From positions 173,849,164 through 173,913,163 of the forward strand of contig CP136066.1 in the NCBI GenBank assembly GCA_032622095.1: a stretch of DNA of 64,000 nt. Direction: 5' to 3'. The notes under the pieces were generated by a model. The model searched no databases. It had not been told where the DNA came from and was given only the letters and a program-made list of their open reading frames with translations. A program made the position numbers and the translations under genes. The stretch comes from Siphonodentalium dalli (lineage: Eukaryota > Mollusca > Scaphopoda > Gadilida > Siphonodentaliidae). Of the stretch, positions 24,000 through 34,645 are shown piece by piece. How positions within the stretch are numbered: position 1 is the stretch's first letter; every line of letters starts with the position of its first letter.

Positions 24000-26390
24000 T
24001 TAGTATTAAATTTGGAGAAACCCGACCATGCAGCATCAATGTAACAACTACAACAAATCATCTATGCCAATGATATGTTTGGCCATACATGTGGATAGGG
24101 TGGTATTGTTTAAAAATGTTAACCAATGTTATCATGTCCATATGTATTGCTAAATATTGCTGGGCATATATAGATGGCTGTTCTATAATTCCTGGTCTGG
24201 TTTATCAAAATTGTGATGATAAACACTTTCTCCGTCCACTCGATTTCGCATACTAAATTAACACCTTAGTCAACATAACAAATCACTCCCTCAAATCCTT
24301 TGCCACAAGAATAAAAATAAATTGTCAGTATAAATAGGCAAGATATCTCTGGACACTTTCTAAGAGATAATTTATTTATAAGAAGATTTTTATGTGCATT
24401 ATGTTTTGGTCTTATATATAGTACAACACAGTAAGATGCAAGTGACACAGTGCGGGGACAATACTGTGTCGAAGAACATAGTTGAGGGGACCCTTCCATC
24501 ATCCTTCATAATGTATCATGACTCCACCTGTTGTGAACAAACCATCGACTTAGGCTTAATGGATTATTCTCCCCCAATAATATACTTGGCTTTGAACCGA
24601 TCAACAATCTGGGCCGTGGTATTTTCCCGTAAATTAGATAGTGTCTATAGTCGGATGGTATTGGTTGTGTTCAAATGGTGACACAGATATGAAACTGTAC
24701 GTGTTAGTGACCCATGGGCCATTGATCATTATAAGATCGAGAAACTTAGTCTAGGAAATTACCGGGAATTCACTGGAAATTGCAATTGTAACTGATAGGG
24801 TCGTAATTCAACATTTGCGTTTCCGATGCAGTTAATACCCAAATGTGAAATTTGAGATATACCTGGCCGTCAAAGTGAACCATATGTCTTATTTAGGGTT
24901 AGCAACGGTTGCTAACCAAATGCCACAATGGTGTACGAATCATTCATTGGTGTTGCCTTAATTTAGCAGTGTCTAATCACACGGTGCTGGTTTTGTTCAA
25001 AGTTGGGCACATGTATATATGTCTAAAACTATGCAGCCATGCTCTGCATATAGACCACTGATCATTATAAGATCGGGAGACTTTGCCACCGGTCCCGATA
25101 GCTCATTAGTAACGGTTACGAAGCACTTACTCGGAATTTGCAGGAAAATGCAACTATGGTTGATATCTATTTTACTCATTAAGCTCTACTTTAGTTGAAA
25201 TTCGAATTTACTTGATTGTACAGCTATACACGAAGCGTGGAGATTAACTGTGGTCAGAATATTGATGGTGAATGTTGGGTTTCAGTCGCTGTACTGCAGT
25301 TGGCCAAATGTAACTGGCATGTGAAGTGCGAAAGCCTATACCGCTATAGTAAAGATCTCAGCTGCGCCGAAATGTCCATTTATCAGTAGCACAAATCCTG
25401 CGAAAACACAGATTCTCTCAGTGCATGTGGGATAGACTCCGATGACAACGATTGAGTTAATGACAACGAACAACTACTATCTATACCTGTGTATGTGTGA
25501 GACTACATCCATTTATGATCAACGATGTGGTTTTAAAAACTAGTCAGTGGACAACAAGACAGACAAGTATCAAATAAAACAATAATATAATATGTAATCA
25601 CATCGTGAACAGTCTTGTTGTGAATAATTTCGTTTGATTCACAGGCTGCATATTATCGAAATTACAAAACCATTCGACACTTACTTTTGCCAATTACTGT
25701 ATATTGATGCATAACTGTATCATATAATTGCATCTATTAAATCACGTGTAGTTACAGTGGTTCGAACACGAGTGTTAGTCTATTTATATAGTTGCGCACG
25801 ATCGCCAATAAGTGATATTACAATCAACGTTTGGGCATAACACGAATTTCTCCAAAGGGTTAAATGTTAAATTTTGATCGCAACTGTGCCCAGCAAGAAT
25901 CATCTGATCACATCCATTCTTTTTAAAACTACGTCTGTGTTTCATACTTAGTATTTTTAGGAATATCAGTACGCGCGTATCATAATACGCAAAATGGCGC
26001 CATTTATCCAAAGTAGTAGAATCTCCATATAGGGCTCAGTGTTAAATTTTGATCACAACTGTAGCCAACAAGAATGAACAGATCACATCAAAATTTTCAA
26101 AAATACATTTAACGGTCATATCTAGTTGTTTGAAGAAGTTTTCAAAGCGCACATATCACCATACGCCAGATGGCACCATCTATCGTTTTCTGTAACTACG
26201 AAACGCTCTCTAAATTATGTTGACCCCGATTTAGGCCGACCCGCCAAAATTCAAGAATGGAAACAAGTGAATCCTGAAAACACACATACTATAGGCATAC
26301 ATAATCCGTTTTCAGATCGCTTTTAACAAACCAAAAATGCAAAATGACATAAGGAATCCGACTATCAACTAAACGGGAAATATCTAATAA
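24000..26390. other. No gene recognised
   Basis: AT-rich sequence with only short, unconvincing ORFs. A loose direct repeat (TTAAATTTTGATCRCAACTG at about 25,865 and 26,043) is the only structure noticed. Confidence 0.5.
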
Positions 26391-26392
26391 GA

Positions 26393-26625
26393 TTGAGCTT
26401 GATTGATCAAATAGCAGAAACATGCATCAAATTTATGCCTCATGTAATGCGCGATAACTCTATTTTCTGTGTGTATAGGAATGTTAGATATGTTGAGCAA
26501 ATTTGTAATACTGACTTGTAATTTGTTACATTAATTATACAATAACATGATTTTCTAGGGCCGTTGCGCTCCATTATCGGACCTCCATTAGTGATTAGGA
26601 GCCCGAGAGTCCCTTACTGGCCTTA
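26393..26625 (+). repeat. Dispersed repeat, right copy
   Basis: Same-orientation copy of 16,178-16,410. Downstream, 26,700-27,250 contains repeated GAGTTATGGCCCTTAG-like phrases typical of dispersed invertebrate repeats, and no gene. Confidence 0.7.
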
Positions 26626-27259
26626 GTCTGGATATAATTAATTATTTAGTTAAATTAATTATCAGTGCATCTGATGTGAACGGGAAACATCTAATGAGAT
26701 TCCACGGGTCAAATTACTCTTATGTACAACATTTCAGCTCCGATTATCTAACCGTTTGGTTGCCCAAACATACGAAGAAAATCTCGTTTGTCGCCGGAAG
26801 CGAACCGTCTCGTTTATCGGATTTCCACCGTCTCTTTATCGGAATGCCACCGATCCTCACGTCGCAGTCCCCCCCCCCCCCGTGGAGTTGCGGCTCTCAG
26901 TTTGTCTATTTAATAAAAAATCAATTTTATGACTAGTATCGCGAAAACTTGAACACAAGTGAACCGATTACATTTATATTTGATATATAGATCTTTCTCA
27001 ACAATATCTCGATCGAGTTCGAAACCAAGTTTGTCCGATTTATTTTACCTGAGTTATGGCCCTTAGTTTGTCTTTTGGTTAACAATTGTATGACCGTTAG
27101 CGTGATAACTTGATCAAACTTAAACCTATTCCATTCATATTTGGCATATGGATCTGTCACAACAATAAATGTATAAAACAACGTCAAGATGCCCATGCCC
27201 ATGCTCAGAGACAAATTATAGGTGGTGAAATGTCGAAAATATAGCAATTTTTCACATTT

Positions 27260-27830
27260 CGGCCGCCAAATTGGATTTAGGTGTTGTATTTAGGGCTAAT
27301 TTATAAGCATGGTATATCAAAGAGACCTATAGCTGGTGCATATCAAGCAAAATGGCCGCTAAATGATGGACGCTATCTTGCCAGGAGTCGCTGCGGTCAC
27401 GTTTTTACGCCCGTTTTGAAAAAAAACGACGTAGTATATATGTCATTGGTTTGTCGTACCGTCCGTCTGTCAGTGCGTCCGTCCGGCCGTCCGTTCGCCT
27501 GTTCTTTTCCGGATGATAACTTTAGTAAGTCTGAACTGAATGCACTTAAAATTGGTATGTGGGTTTACTAGTACAAAATACAGATCAAGTCCGAATTTGA
27601 GTTACGCCCGCCAATAATTGTTACCAGAGTCACGGCCCTTTTTGTTGGAATTTGCACTTAAATTTTCGTTTCCGAATGATAACTTTAGTAAGTCTGAAAT
27701 GAATGGAATGAAATTTGCTATGTGAGTTAACTAGCACGAAATACAGGTCAAGTTCGAATTTGGGTGCCGCCCGCCAATTTTCACCTGAGTTATGGCCCAT
27801 TGTTGAAATTACCAGGCCCTGGTGATGCTC
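27260..27830 (+). repeat. Dispersed repeat with CCGTCCGT tract
   Basis: It starts with sequence like the foldback arms (CACATTTCGGCCGCCAAATTGGAT), then a GTCCGTCCGGCCGTCCGTTC tract, then two units with ATGATAACTTTAGTAAGTCTG. It is homologous in reverse to 5,100-5,520. ORFs here are artefacts of the repeat. Confidence 0.65.
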
Positions 27831-28663
27831 TTGTTTTCTTGCAGTTATATAACAACCGAGAAAAAAAGTTAGAGAAAATCATAATGAAGAAAAATGTGCC
27901 TCAGCCTATCCACGAATCTATTTCCCATTTATTAATTTGTCACTTATGACATGCACTTATGATCCAGTAATTTCTGATGAAAAAGCATTCCACAAGCAGT
28001 GGTGTAGATTGGTGATTTGGTGTCCCACATGCAGGACTCATGCAATGTCGGTAAATATTGACTAACTTAGCCACCCAATCGTTGATCCAATGGGGTGGAG
28101 ATTTTGCCAAGGTCCAGAGAGCAATTTGCATACTGCATGAATAACAACACTGCTATTTCTGATGCCTGTGTCTGCGTATATGTGATGTTATGTTAACAGT
28201 TTTTGGTATGTTAATGCTTAAATTATCGGGCGAAGTTTGCTTGACTATAAATATATATGGGTGTGTATTTATATACGAGGGCGTCATTTTTACAAGGTTC
28301 CGATCACATTCAAAAATCGTAGTTAGCTTTTCAGCTTTTCACACGTTTAGTAATTTTTTCACGGCAAACATTCGGACCGATTTTCAATCTTGATCTGCAT
28401 GAGTTGTTGTGCATGGACATCTCAATGTATCATTCCGATCGTAACATGCATGGTCATTTCTATAGGAAAGAATCATGCAGACATAGGAGGCAATGGACAT
28501 ATCATACTGACCAGTGGCGCCACACATTATAATAAACATGACCGACTGATCGGTCTGAAAAGGTGACTACGAAATTAAATGTGATCGGTGCCTAATTAAT
28601 TGTGATAACCCAATCAGCTGTTTTGGTTTTGAGTATAATTATATTATTTATTAAAGATGGATT

Positions 28664-28845
28664 ATCTGAATTAACGCTCCTAAATTACTATTTCTTTAGC
28701 TTCGGGGGTAAAAAATATTGGATTCGAGTCGAGGAACCCACCCATCAAAGCTCAGAGTGATCATATATCGATTTTTGAAGTTTGTTATTTCTCGAGATGT
28801 GCAATTATATTTGGCACAGAAACACGTGGTTAAACGGACGGTCTC
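28664..28845 (+). repeat. Host repeat, left half (split by the palindromic element)
   Basis: Sequence from GCTCCTAAATTACTATTT through ACGGACGGTCTC matches the repeat at about 63,647-63,830. The matching other half resumes at 38,609, so the 9.76-kb element inserted into an existing repeat. Confidence 0.75.
28840..28845. other. Target-site duplication GGTCTC, left
   Basis: GGTCTC immediately precedes the element end AGAAGATAG. An identical hexamer follows the right end at 38,609-38,614. Polinton/Maverick elements are known to make 6-bp duplications. Confidence 0.85.
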
Positions 28846-30250
28846 AGAAGATAGTGCAACTCGTTAGGTCCAATCATAAAATTGGGCGTAAGTGTATTTT
28901 GAGTATGTTAGTACTATAGTACTATATATTTGAGAATCGTTGATAAAAATGGGCGTAAGTATATTTACGATATTTGAGGTTCACATTGCTTTGTGGCCGT
29001 GTACAAATAAAACCAATTCATAGAGCAGTATGAGCGTCATGTGTGTATATTGTTGACTAACAAGTCATCGTGTATAAGTGTGAAGTTGTTTTTTTTGGGG
29101 GAACTTTGTAATCTCGACCGACTATTGCGTGTCTGCAAATAATCTCAGCTTAAGATGGTTTAACCAATTCATAGAGCAGGTCGTCACATTTGAGCATCAT
29201 GTGGGTGTGTGTATATTGTTGGTTCATCGTGTGAAGTTGCTTTGTAATATCGGCCGACTATTGTGAAGGAATGGCGGACACATCAACTAAATAATCTCAG
29301 CTGTTTATCGCGTTAATGCTAATACGTCACATAATCTTATCACACGTACATATTATTTGAGCGTATGTATGCATAGTTCGATAGGAATGTATGCGTTCAT
29401 ACTGATGGTGACAATGGCCAATATTACAGCGACTCGGGCCAGTCCATCAGACGCCGTCCCGTCTATTCCATCATATTATTGTCTCCACAATGTTTTACCT
29501 GAAATAATTTGACGCCATTGCTCTTACATAAATAATAAAGAGCGTTTGATTCATACGAAATTACTACACGAATGAACTGACATATTCTACACATGATTAT
29601 GGAAAAAATTTTCAATTATTTATGCTTATTCATAACCTTGGTGTGTCAATAAAAACAATGATGAACACGAGCGGAGTAATTTCGTATGAATCAAACGCTC
29701 TTTATTCATCTTTCAACATAAATGACACACTTACATTATCGAGAATTATTGGAAGAGCGTAAGTTTATAGAGTTATTGTTCTTAGAATGAGAATCGTTAG
29801 TCGGTTATTTTAAAAAGCGTTGCTAAAAAAGGGGTCGAGAAACACATACATACATAGACATAGTGTTATACCGTCTTATATGTACACACGCTACGACACC
29901 ATTAAAGGTGGACAATACACTCACGATGTGACAACATATACAGACATAGGCATAGTGTTATACAGTCTTCTATGTACCAACGTTATGACATAATTAAAGG
30001 GGGATAATGCACGCACGGTGTGGAATGTTAAAGTGACACGAGGTAAGGGACGTTATGTAATATTGGTGTGTGAATATTAAAGGAGCACAATGCGATCTAA
30101 AGGGACACACGGCACTCATTTTGAATGATTGTTAAAGAAACACAATACACACGCAGTGGGTGAAAGTTAAAAAGACACAGAACAATATTTAAACTTCAAA
30201 TTTTAGGGCGCTTAATGTACCATTTATGTATCGTTTCTCGCTCTACAATC
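28846..30250 (-). repeat. Outer noncoding part of left arm (terminal inverted repeat)
   Basis: This part holds no convincing gene. The end has two near-tandem copies of TTGGGCGTAAGT (about 28,882 and 28,951) and a duplicated stretch with CCAATTCATAGAGCAG (about 29,010 and 29,164). A 30-bp inverted repeat with TTCGTATGAATCAAACGCTC lies at about 29,532-29,705. A decayed copy of the zinc-finger gene's start follows at about 29,708-29,765. It mirrors 37,200-38,608. Confidence 0.75.
29708..29765 (-). pseudogene. Vestige of duplicated zinc-finger gene start
   Basis: On the minus strand this matches the 5' flank and first codons of the zinc-finger ORF at 30,891 (shared CTTCCAATAATTC, CGATAATG, GTGTGTCATTTATG). 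The second codon is now a stop and the second zinc-binding cysteine is followed by a stop. It implies a partial tandem duplication inside the arm before the arms were mirrored, since it also appears in the right arm near 37,680-37,745. Confidence 0.55.
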
Positions 30251-30315
30251 TCCCCTCCCCACTTATAGATATATAACGAAGACGAGAATAACATGTTGAT
30301 GAAGTTTATTGAAAT

Positions 30316-30891
30316 TTAATCATTGTCTGAATCTTCGACCGTTAGATTTATTTCTAAGAGTTTCTTGAATTTTCTCATCGCTTCATCTGCAGCCCATTCA
30401 TTATCATATCCGTGTTTGGTCAGTTTGACCATTTTCTTCATGATCATGTTATGTATGGGTGATGTTTTCAATCGATACTGGTATTCTATTAATCGTCTAT
30501 AACTTTTGAGAAAGAGAGCAAACTCTGTGTCGATGGTAGCCTCTTTTCCCGACATGCTCTCATCGCCCGACATGCTCCCTTCTCCTTTCGCATCATTGGT
30601 GACGCGTTTCATCATACTTTTGAATGTGTCCATCTCGTTGACACATCGCACAGCTTTCTTAAGACCGAATACCGTTCTACTACCGACGACATTATCATCT
30701 TCTGAATCTGACGAAGCGGTTCTAGATTCAGATGAAGATGAACGTGGAACGATATCAGATTCTAGGTCATCGGTATCTTCTCCGAAGAAATCTGTTGATG
30801 TCTCGGACATAACTCCGTGTTTAATCTGTTTATGTCTTTGTAGATTGTAGTTCGTCGATAAAATATTTCCGCATAAATGACACACGTGCAT
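30316..30891 (-). CDS. C2H2 zinc-finger protein of the element, left copy (intact)
   Basis: A 191-codon ORF starts at ATG 30,891. Residues 4-25 form one classical C2H2 finger: Cys4-x2-Cys7-x12-His20-x4-His25. Residues about 30-70 are Ser/Asp/Glu-rich, the middle carries a polar MSGDESMSGKE segment, and the C-terminal about 70 residues are predicted helical and basic before an acidic tail (VEDSDND). Single fingers of this kind occur in accessory proteins of large DNA viruses and Polintons; the role here (DNA binding, regulation) is inference. Its 5' end overlaps the capsid-like stub in another frame. The right-arm copy has lost the finger. Confidence 0.7.
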   Translation of the reverse strand: MHVCHLCGNILSTNYNLQRHKQIKHGVMSETSTDFFGEDTDDLESDIVPRSSSSESRTASSDSEDDNVVGSRTVFGLKKAVRCVNEMDTFKSMMKRVTNDAKGEGSMSGDESMSGKEATIDTEFALFLKSYRRLIEYQYRLKTSPIHNMIMKKMVKLTKHGYDNEWAADEAMRKFKKLLEINLTVEDSDND

Positions 30892-31072
30892 TATCGCGAA
30901 TTATTGGAAGAACGATCACTCTTATAAGTAGCGATAAAAAGAGAGAATATGGTGTGGTATACAACCGTCGCGTTAAGAGTACGTTCGTCCCGGGTCTAGG
31001 GTATAGATCTTTGACCGCTGGTGATTCAAATAATGCCAATTTATCAGTATGGTACTCTCTGTATTCATTCAT
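30830..31072 (-). pseudogene. Capsid-protein-like 5' stub, left copy
   Basis: An 80-codon ORF begins MNEYREYHTDKLALFESPAV, then loses any recognisable pattern and ends inside the zinc-finger gene. The short N-terminal segment and its place right after the core-like gene recall the start of double-jelly-roll capsid genes in Polinton-type elements. That is a weak inference from pattern and order. If right, nearly the whole capsid gene was deleted and the stub joined to the zinc-finger locus. The right copy is at 36,443-36,625. Confidence 0.35.
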
Positions 31073-31079
31073 GATTTGG

Positions 31080-31406
31080 CTAATCGAATGACACTTCGCT
31101 TTTCATTTTCTTATTATTATTATTAGACAAACCTCCAGCTAACACTCTCTTGTTGGTTTTTTTGGACGCTTTACGTGTGTTTGTCAACTTATTTGCTGCA
31201 ACTTCGACCTTAGCCATTTCAATCGCTTGCGCGATGGGCGTCACTACGTTAATATGTGGTTTTAGAACGTCTTCTTCACTATCACTATTTTTAGTTCTGG
31301 CAATAAAGTAGCGACCCTTATTATCTGGCGTTAACTTCCCATCAATCATGTCTCTGAAATGTTTTCTCCACTTTTCAATATCTGTTGGAATATACGGGAT
31401 CGACAT
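31080..31406 (-). CDS. Small core-like (Px-type) protein, left copy (intact)
   Basis: A 108-codon ORF starts MSIPYIPTDIEKWRKHFRDM and ends with a Lys-rich tail (KKTNKRVLAGG, then NNNNKKMK). The N-terminal pattern (YIP...W..HF.DM), a middle segment VVTPIAQAIEMAK, and a basic C-terminus resemble small virion-core proteins I associate with Polintons and adintoviruses. This is from memory of the family pattern, not a search. It lies 8 bp from the capsid-like stub and points the same way. The right copy at 36,109 carries a nonsense change. Confidence 0.6.
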   Translation of the reverse strand: MSIPYIPTDIEKWRKHFRDMIDGKLTPDNKGRYFIARTKNSDSEEDVLKPHINVVTPIAQAIEMAKVEVAANKLTNTRKASKKTNKRVLAGGLSNNNNKKMKSEVSFD

Positions 31407-31582
31407 GTTTCTTCAAATGTAGTGTACAAGTCACTCTTTTTTCTGCATTTATTTTAGAAAGTTTATCGCCTCTTATAAAAATCGATTATCTGGATATTTA
31501 TTAATCGAATCGTCGCTAGTCAGGTACAGATAATAATTATCCATATGACTAGTTTCTAAAAACAAAAATTCAAAGAGAATCA

Positions 31583-32050
31583 TTATTCTTCTCTTATAGT
31601 TTTATCGATATCACTGAATATATGCTTGAAGTTGGACCACTGGTTCAAATTTAACGGAATACTTATAATCGTCGGAGTGTTATTCACAACTCGTCTAATG
31701 TCGGTATAAATGTGTCCTTGATTATTACATACTGTAACAGTAATGTTTGATGGTATTGTCCACTTTTTCACGAAAACACACGGGTGTTGTTCGTAATCAT
31801 TGGGTTGTGACTCATTCGTATGAAGTAATTAATAATCCATCGACTCACGTGGTATCTTCTTTGGAACTAAAATAAATGGTAGTGACACAGTTATTACCAT
31901 AATAGTAAATCCTATCCATTTAATGATATTTATACGTAGACGACCACGTTCTGTTTGAAATATATTCGTCAAGGTACCTGTTCTATTATCCATGATTGTA
32001 ATTGTTCCCGTGTATAGCTTACTCTTATTAATTTCGATAGCTGGAGACAT
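31583..32050 (-). CDS. Small single-pass membrane protein, left copy, with in-frame stop
   Basis: ATG at 32,050 opens 73 codons ending in TAA at 31,829-31,831. Residues about 41-62 are hydrophobic (one membrane segment) and the preceding segment is basic. The same frame continues open after the TAA to 31,583, encoding a soluble domain of about 80 residues. The stop is identical in both arms. The upstream piece has CACGTGAGT, a donor-like sequence, near its end, so splicing, readthrough, or an old nonsense change are all possible. Function unknown; a viral membrane or envelope-like accessory is a guess. Confidence 0.5.
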
Positions 32051-32218
32051 CCGACTCTAAAATCCATGAATTAAATTTGTCTGGCCATGAATGCCAATGC
32101 ACCATGATAGTTATCGATGTCAATAATGCGTTTCGTTGAGATCTTGATTGAGTTGATGACAATATTCTGAAAAAATTCTTTTCGATCTATAAATGCTGCT
32201 TTTTTATTATCGACATGA

Positions 32219-32913
32219 TCACTTGCTCTTCTCTTGCTCTTTTCCCTCTTGCTCACTTGCACATTTGCTTTTTCCCCTCTCCCCTGGCGTTTGCGGATAT
32301 ATATATATACACACAATTGATATTAATATGTTTGCCAATAATTTACTTACACATCCATGAATCGATCTGAAAACATTATGGTTCATTGTCAACATTTTTG
32401 ACGAGTAATTGTCAATATTTAGACATTCCTGGAAGAAATTATCCCAACTGCCTTCCCGTTCGACCCATTGGTTAGTGTATAATGTCACGATAGTGTGTGC
32501 CCATTGAACAATTTCGCTGACCAATGAGAAGTCGTTGTCTTTGTATGCTTTTAAACACATTTTTCCTGTGAACAGGAATGCAGCCATTATTCTCTCCCAT
32601 GTGTAGGGGCCATCTTCCTGAAATATATTGTCCAACAAGTCACTAAATATATAGGGAAAATGATCCCTATCGTAACTGTCCAATTTCCCTGTCAGCTCAT
32701 TTAACAGCCACATGTTATAATTTTCCAGCTGTTAAATTGAAGTATTCTTCTGGTGCAGTCACGTATTTCATCTAACTCTGATAAATAAAAGTTATTAGTG
32801 TCTGGGTAATGAAAGCCGTTTCTCAGAATTATATGCCTGACATAACTTTTCATCAAATATTTCGTAACTGCGCCAACTTCCATACTGTTCAATTTCTTGA
32901 GCTGTGTATCCAT
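32219..32913 (-). pseudogene. Bcl-2-like gene, left copy (frameshifted)
   Basis: Homologous to the intact right-arm ORF 34,646-35,293. The start is at 32,913, but five extra bases near 32,736-32,740 break the frame after about 59 codons; the rest (BH1- and BH2-like regions) is open to 32,219. Unlike the right copy it keeps a hydrophobic segment (LLANILISIVCIY) near the C-terminus, as in tail-anchored Bcl-2 proteins. The tail beyond it is low-complexity (KSKCASEQEGKEQEKSK) and derives from AGAGCAAGAG-type repeats. Confidence 0.7.
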
Positions 32914-32985
32914 TATTATTTTTTTCCCTTCTATAATAAAATATCAGCAGTCCCTTTATTATGTTGAGCCAGCTAACCAATCAAA

Positions 32986-33329
32986 ATGCATGATATTAAC
33001 GTGTTCAATAGTCTGCCGGAGAAGCACTGTGTAGACAGGGAATCAACAGGTCTTGTCGGTAAGAGAGTCAGACGGGAAGTGAAGTCTCGGATATTAAAAC
33101 ATAGTAATGCGATAGCGAACATCAAACGAGTCTGGGCACGCATATCTGTCAAACGATACAATAGCAGTCATTGGTCAATATATCCACGGTGTCACACGTC
33201 AACAAATATTTGAATAATGGTTATGAAGATCGTGATGCAATGAAAATGTCAATATTAAAGTACAAACCGATGCTAGAAAAATTCATGGACGAAACAAATG
33301 ACACTTCTGACGAAAGTGATGACAATTAG
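32986..33329 (+). pseudogene. Degenerate ORF near palindrome centre, left arm
   Basis: A 75-codon ORF starts at 32,986, and in another frame the end encodes HVNKYLNNGYEDRDAMK and an acidic tail (DTSDESDDN) up to a stop at 33,327. The layout (basic helix then acidic tail) echoes the C-terminus of the zinc-finger protein, and the following 20 bases match that gene too. I read it as a frameshifted relative. The mirror copy is at 34,230-34,573. Confidence 0.35.
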
Positions 33330-33367
33330 GACGAAAGTGACCAAACACGGATATAATAAAAAAAAAA

Positions 33368-33500
33368 TGGTGACAATGGCCAAGATGGCAGCGACTCGGA
33401 CCAGTCCATCAGACGCCGTCCATATAATTGTCTCCACAATTTTTTACTTGAAATAATTTGAATGTCATTGCTCTTACATAGATAATAAAGAGCGTTTATT
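33368..33500 (+). repeat. Internal direct duplicate of the outer arm (left)
   Basis: Sequence with GGTGACAATGGCCAA, CCAGTCCATCAGACGCCGTC and AATAAAGAGCGTTT also occurs at 29,406-29,545 and, mirrored, at about 34,065-34,200 and 37,915-38,050. There are thus four copies in the element. It may carry a terminator/poly(A) signal (AATAAA) or recombination site. Confidence 0.7.
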
Positions 33501-33604
33501 CTTTACTTCTCTATCACGATGAAGTTATTGAGCATCGTGTATCGCTATTCCACCAGAGGTCACATGTTAGACATTGTACACGTATATACATACGTAACAT
33601 CAGA

Positions 33605-33957
33605 GCAAGAAGAGGGGAGAGGGGAAAAAGCAAATGTGCAAGAGGGGAGAGAGAAAAGAGCAAAAGAGCAAGAGAAGATGAGAAAAAGAGCAAGAGAAGA
33701 GCAAAAAAGAGCAAGAGAAGAGGAAAAAAGAGCAAGAGAAGAGCAAAAAAGAGCAAGAGAAGAGGAAAAAAGAGCAAGTGTCTCTTAAGAGACTCTTGCT
33801 CTTTTGCTCTTTTTTGCTCTTCTCTTGCTCTTTTTTGCTCTTCTCTTGCTCTTTTTTGCTCTTCTCTTGCTCTTTTTCTCATCTTCTCTTGCTCTTTTGC
33901 TCTTTTCTCTCTCCCCTCTTGCACATTTGCTTTTTTCCCTCTCCCCTATTCTTGCTC
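33605..33957. repeat. AGAGCAAGAG low-complexity palindrome centre
   Basis: Tandem AAGAGCAAGAG-type units run up to TCTCTTAAGAGA (33,781-33,792), where the strand switches to the exact complement. There is no spacer, so single strands would form one uninterrupted hairpin. ORFs translated from this block (Lys/Glu/Arg- or Leu/Phe-rich) are artefacts. Confidence 0.9.
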
Positions 33958-34229
33958 TGATGGTACGTATGTATATACGTGTACAATGTCTAACATGTGA
34001 CCTCTGGCGGAATAGCGATACACGATGCTCAATAACTTCATCGTGATAGAGAAGTAAAGAATAGACGCTCTTTATTATCTATGTAAGAGCAATGACATTC
34101 CAATTATTTCAAGTAAAAAATTGTGGAGACAATTATATGGACGGCGTCTGATGGACTGGTCCGAGTCGCTGCCATCTTGGCCATTGTCACCATTTTTTTT
34201 TTTTATATCCGTGTTTGGTCACTTTCGTC

Positions 34230-34573
34230 CTAATTGTCATCACTTTCGTCAGAAGTGTCATTTGTTTCGTCCATGAATTTTTCTAGCATCGGTTTGTACT
34301 TTAATATTGACATTTTCATTGCATCACGATCTTCATAACCATTATTCAAATATTTGTTGACGTGTGACACCGTGGATATATTGACCAATGACTGCTATTG
34401 TATCGTTTGACAGATATGCGTGCCCAGACTCGTTTGATGTTCGCTATCGCATTACTATGTTTTAATATCCGAGACTTCACTTCCCGTCTGACTCTCTTAC
34501 CGACAAGACCTGTTGATTCCCTGTCTACACAGTGCTTCTCCGGCAGACTATTGAACACGTTAATATCATGCAT
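34230..34573 (-). pseudogene. Degenerate ORF near palindrome centre, right arm
   Basis: Mirror copy of 32,986-33,329 with the same 75-codon ORF and the same out-of-frame acidic tail. The shared frame break predates, or was copied in, the arm duplication. Confidence 0.35.
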
Positions 34574-34645
34574 TTTGATTGGTTAGCTGGCTCAACATAA
34601 TAAAGGGACTGCTGATATTTTATTATAGAAGGGGAAAAAATAATA

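Noticed and set aside
30506-30850. Plus-strand 114-codon ORF opposite the zinc-finger gene
   Set aside because: Antisense shadow of the Ser/Asp-rich segment; the mirror shadow also occurs in the right arm at 36,605-36,949.
33514-33960. Lys/Glu/Arg-rich and Leu/Phe-rich ORFs at the palindrome centre
   Set aside because: They are translations of AGAGCAAGAG tandem repeats in several frames and have no protein-like sequence.
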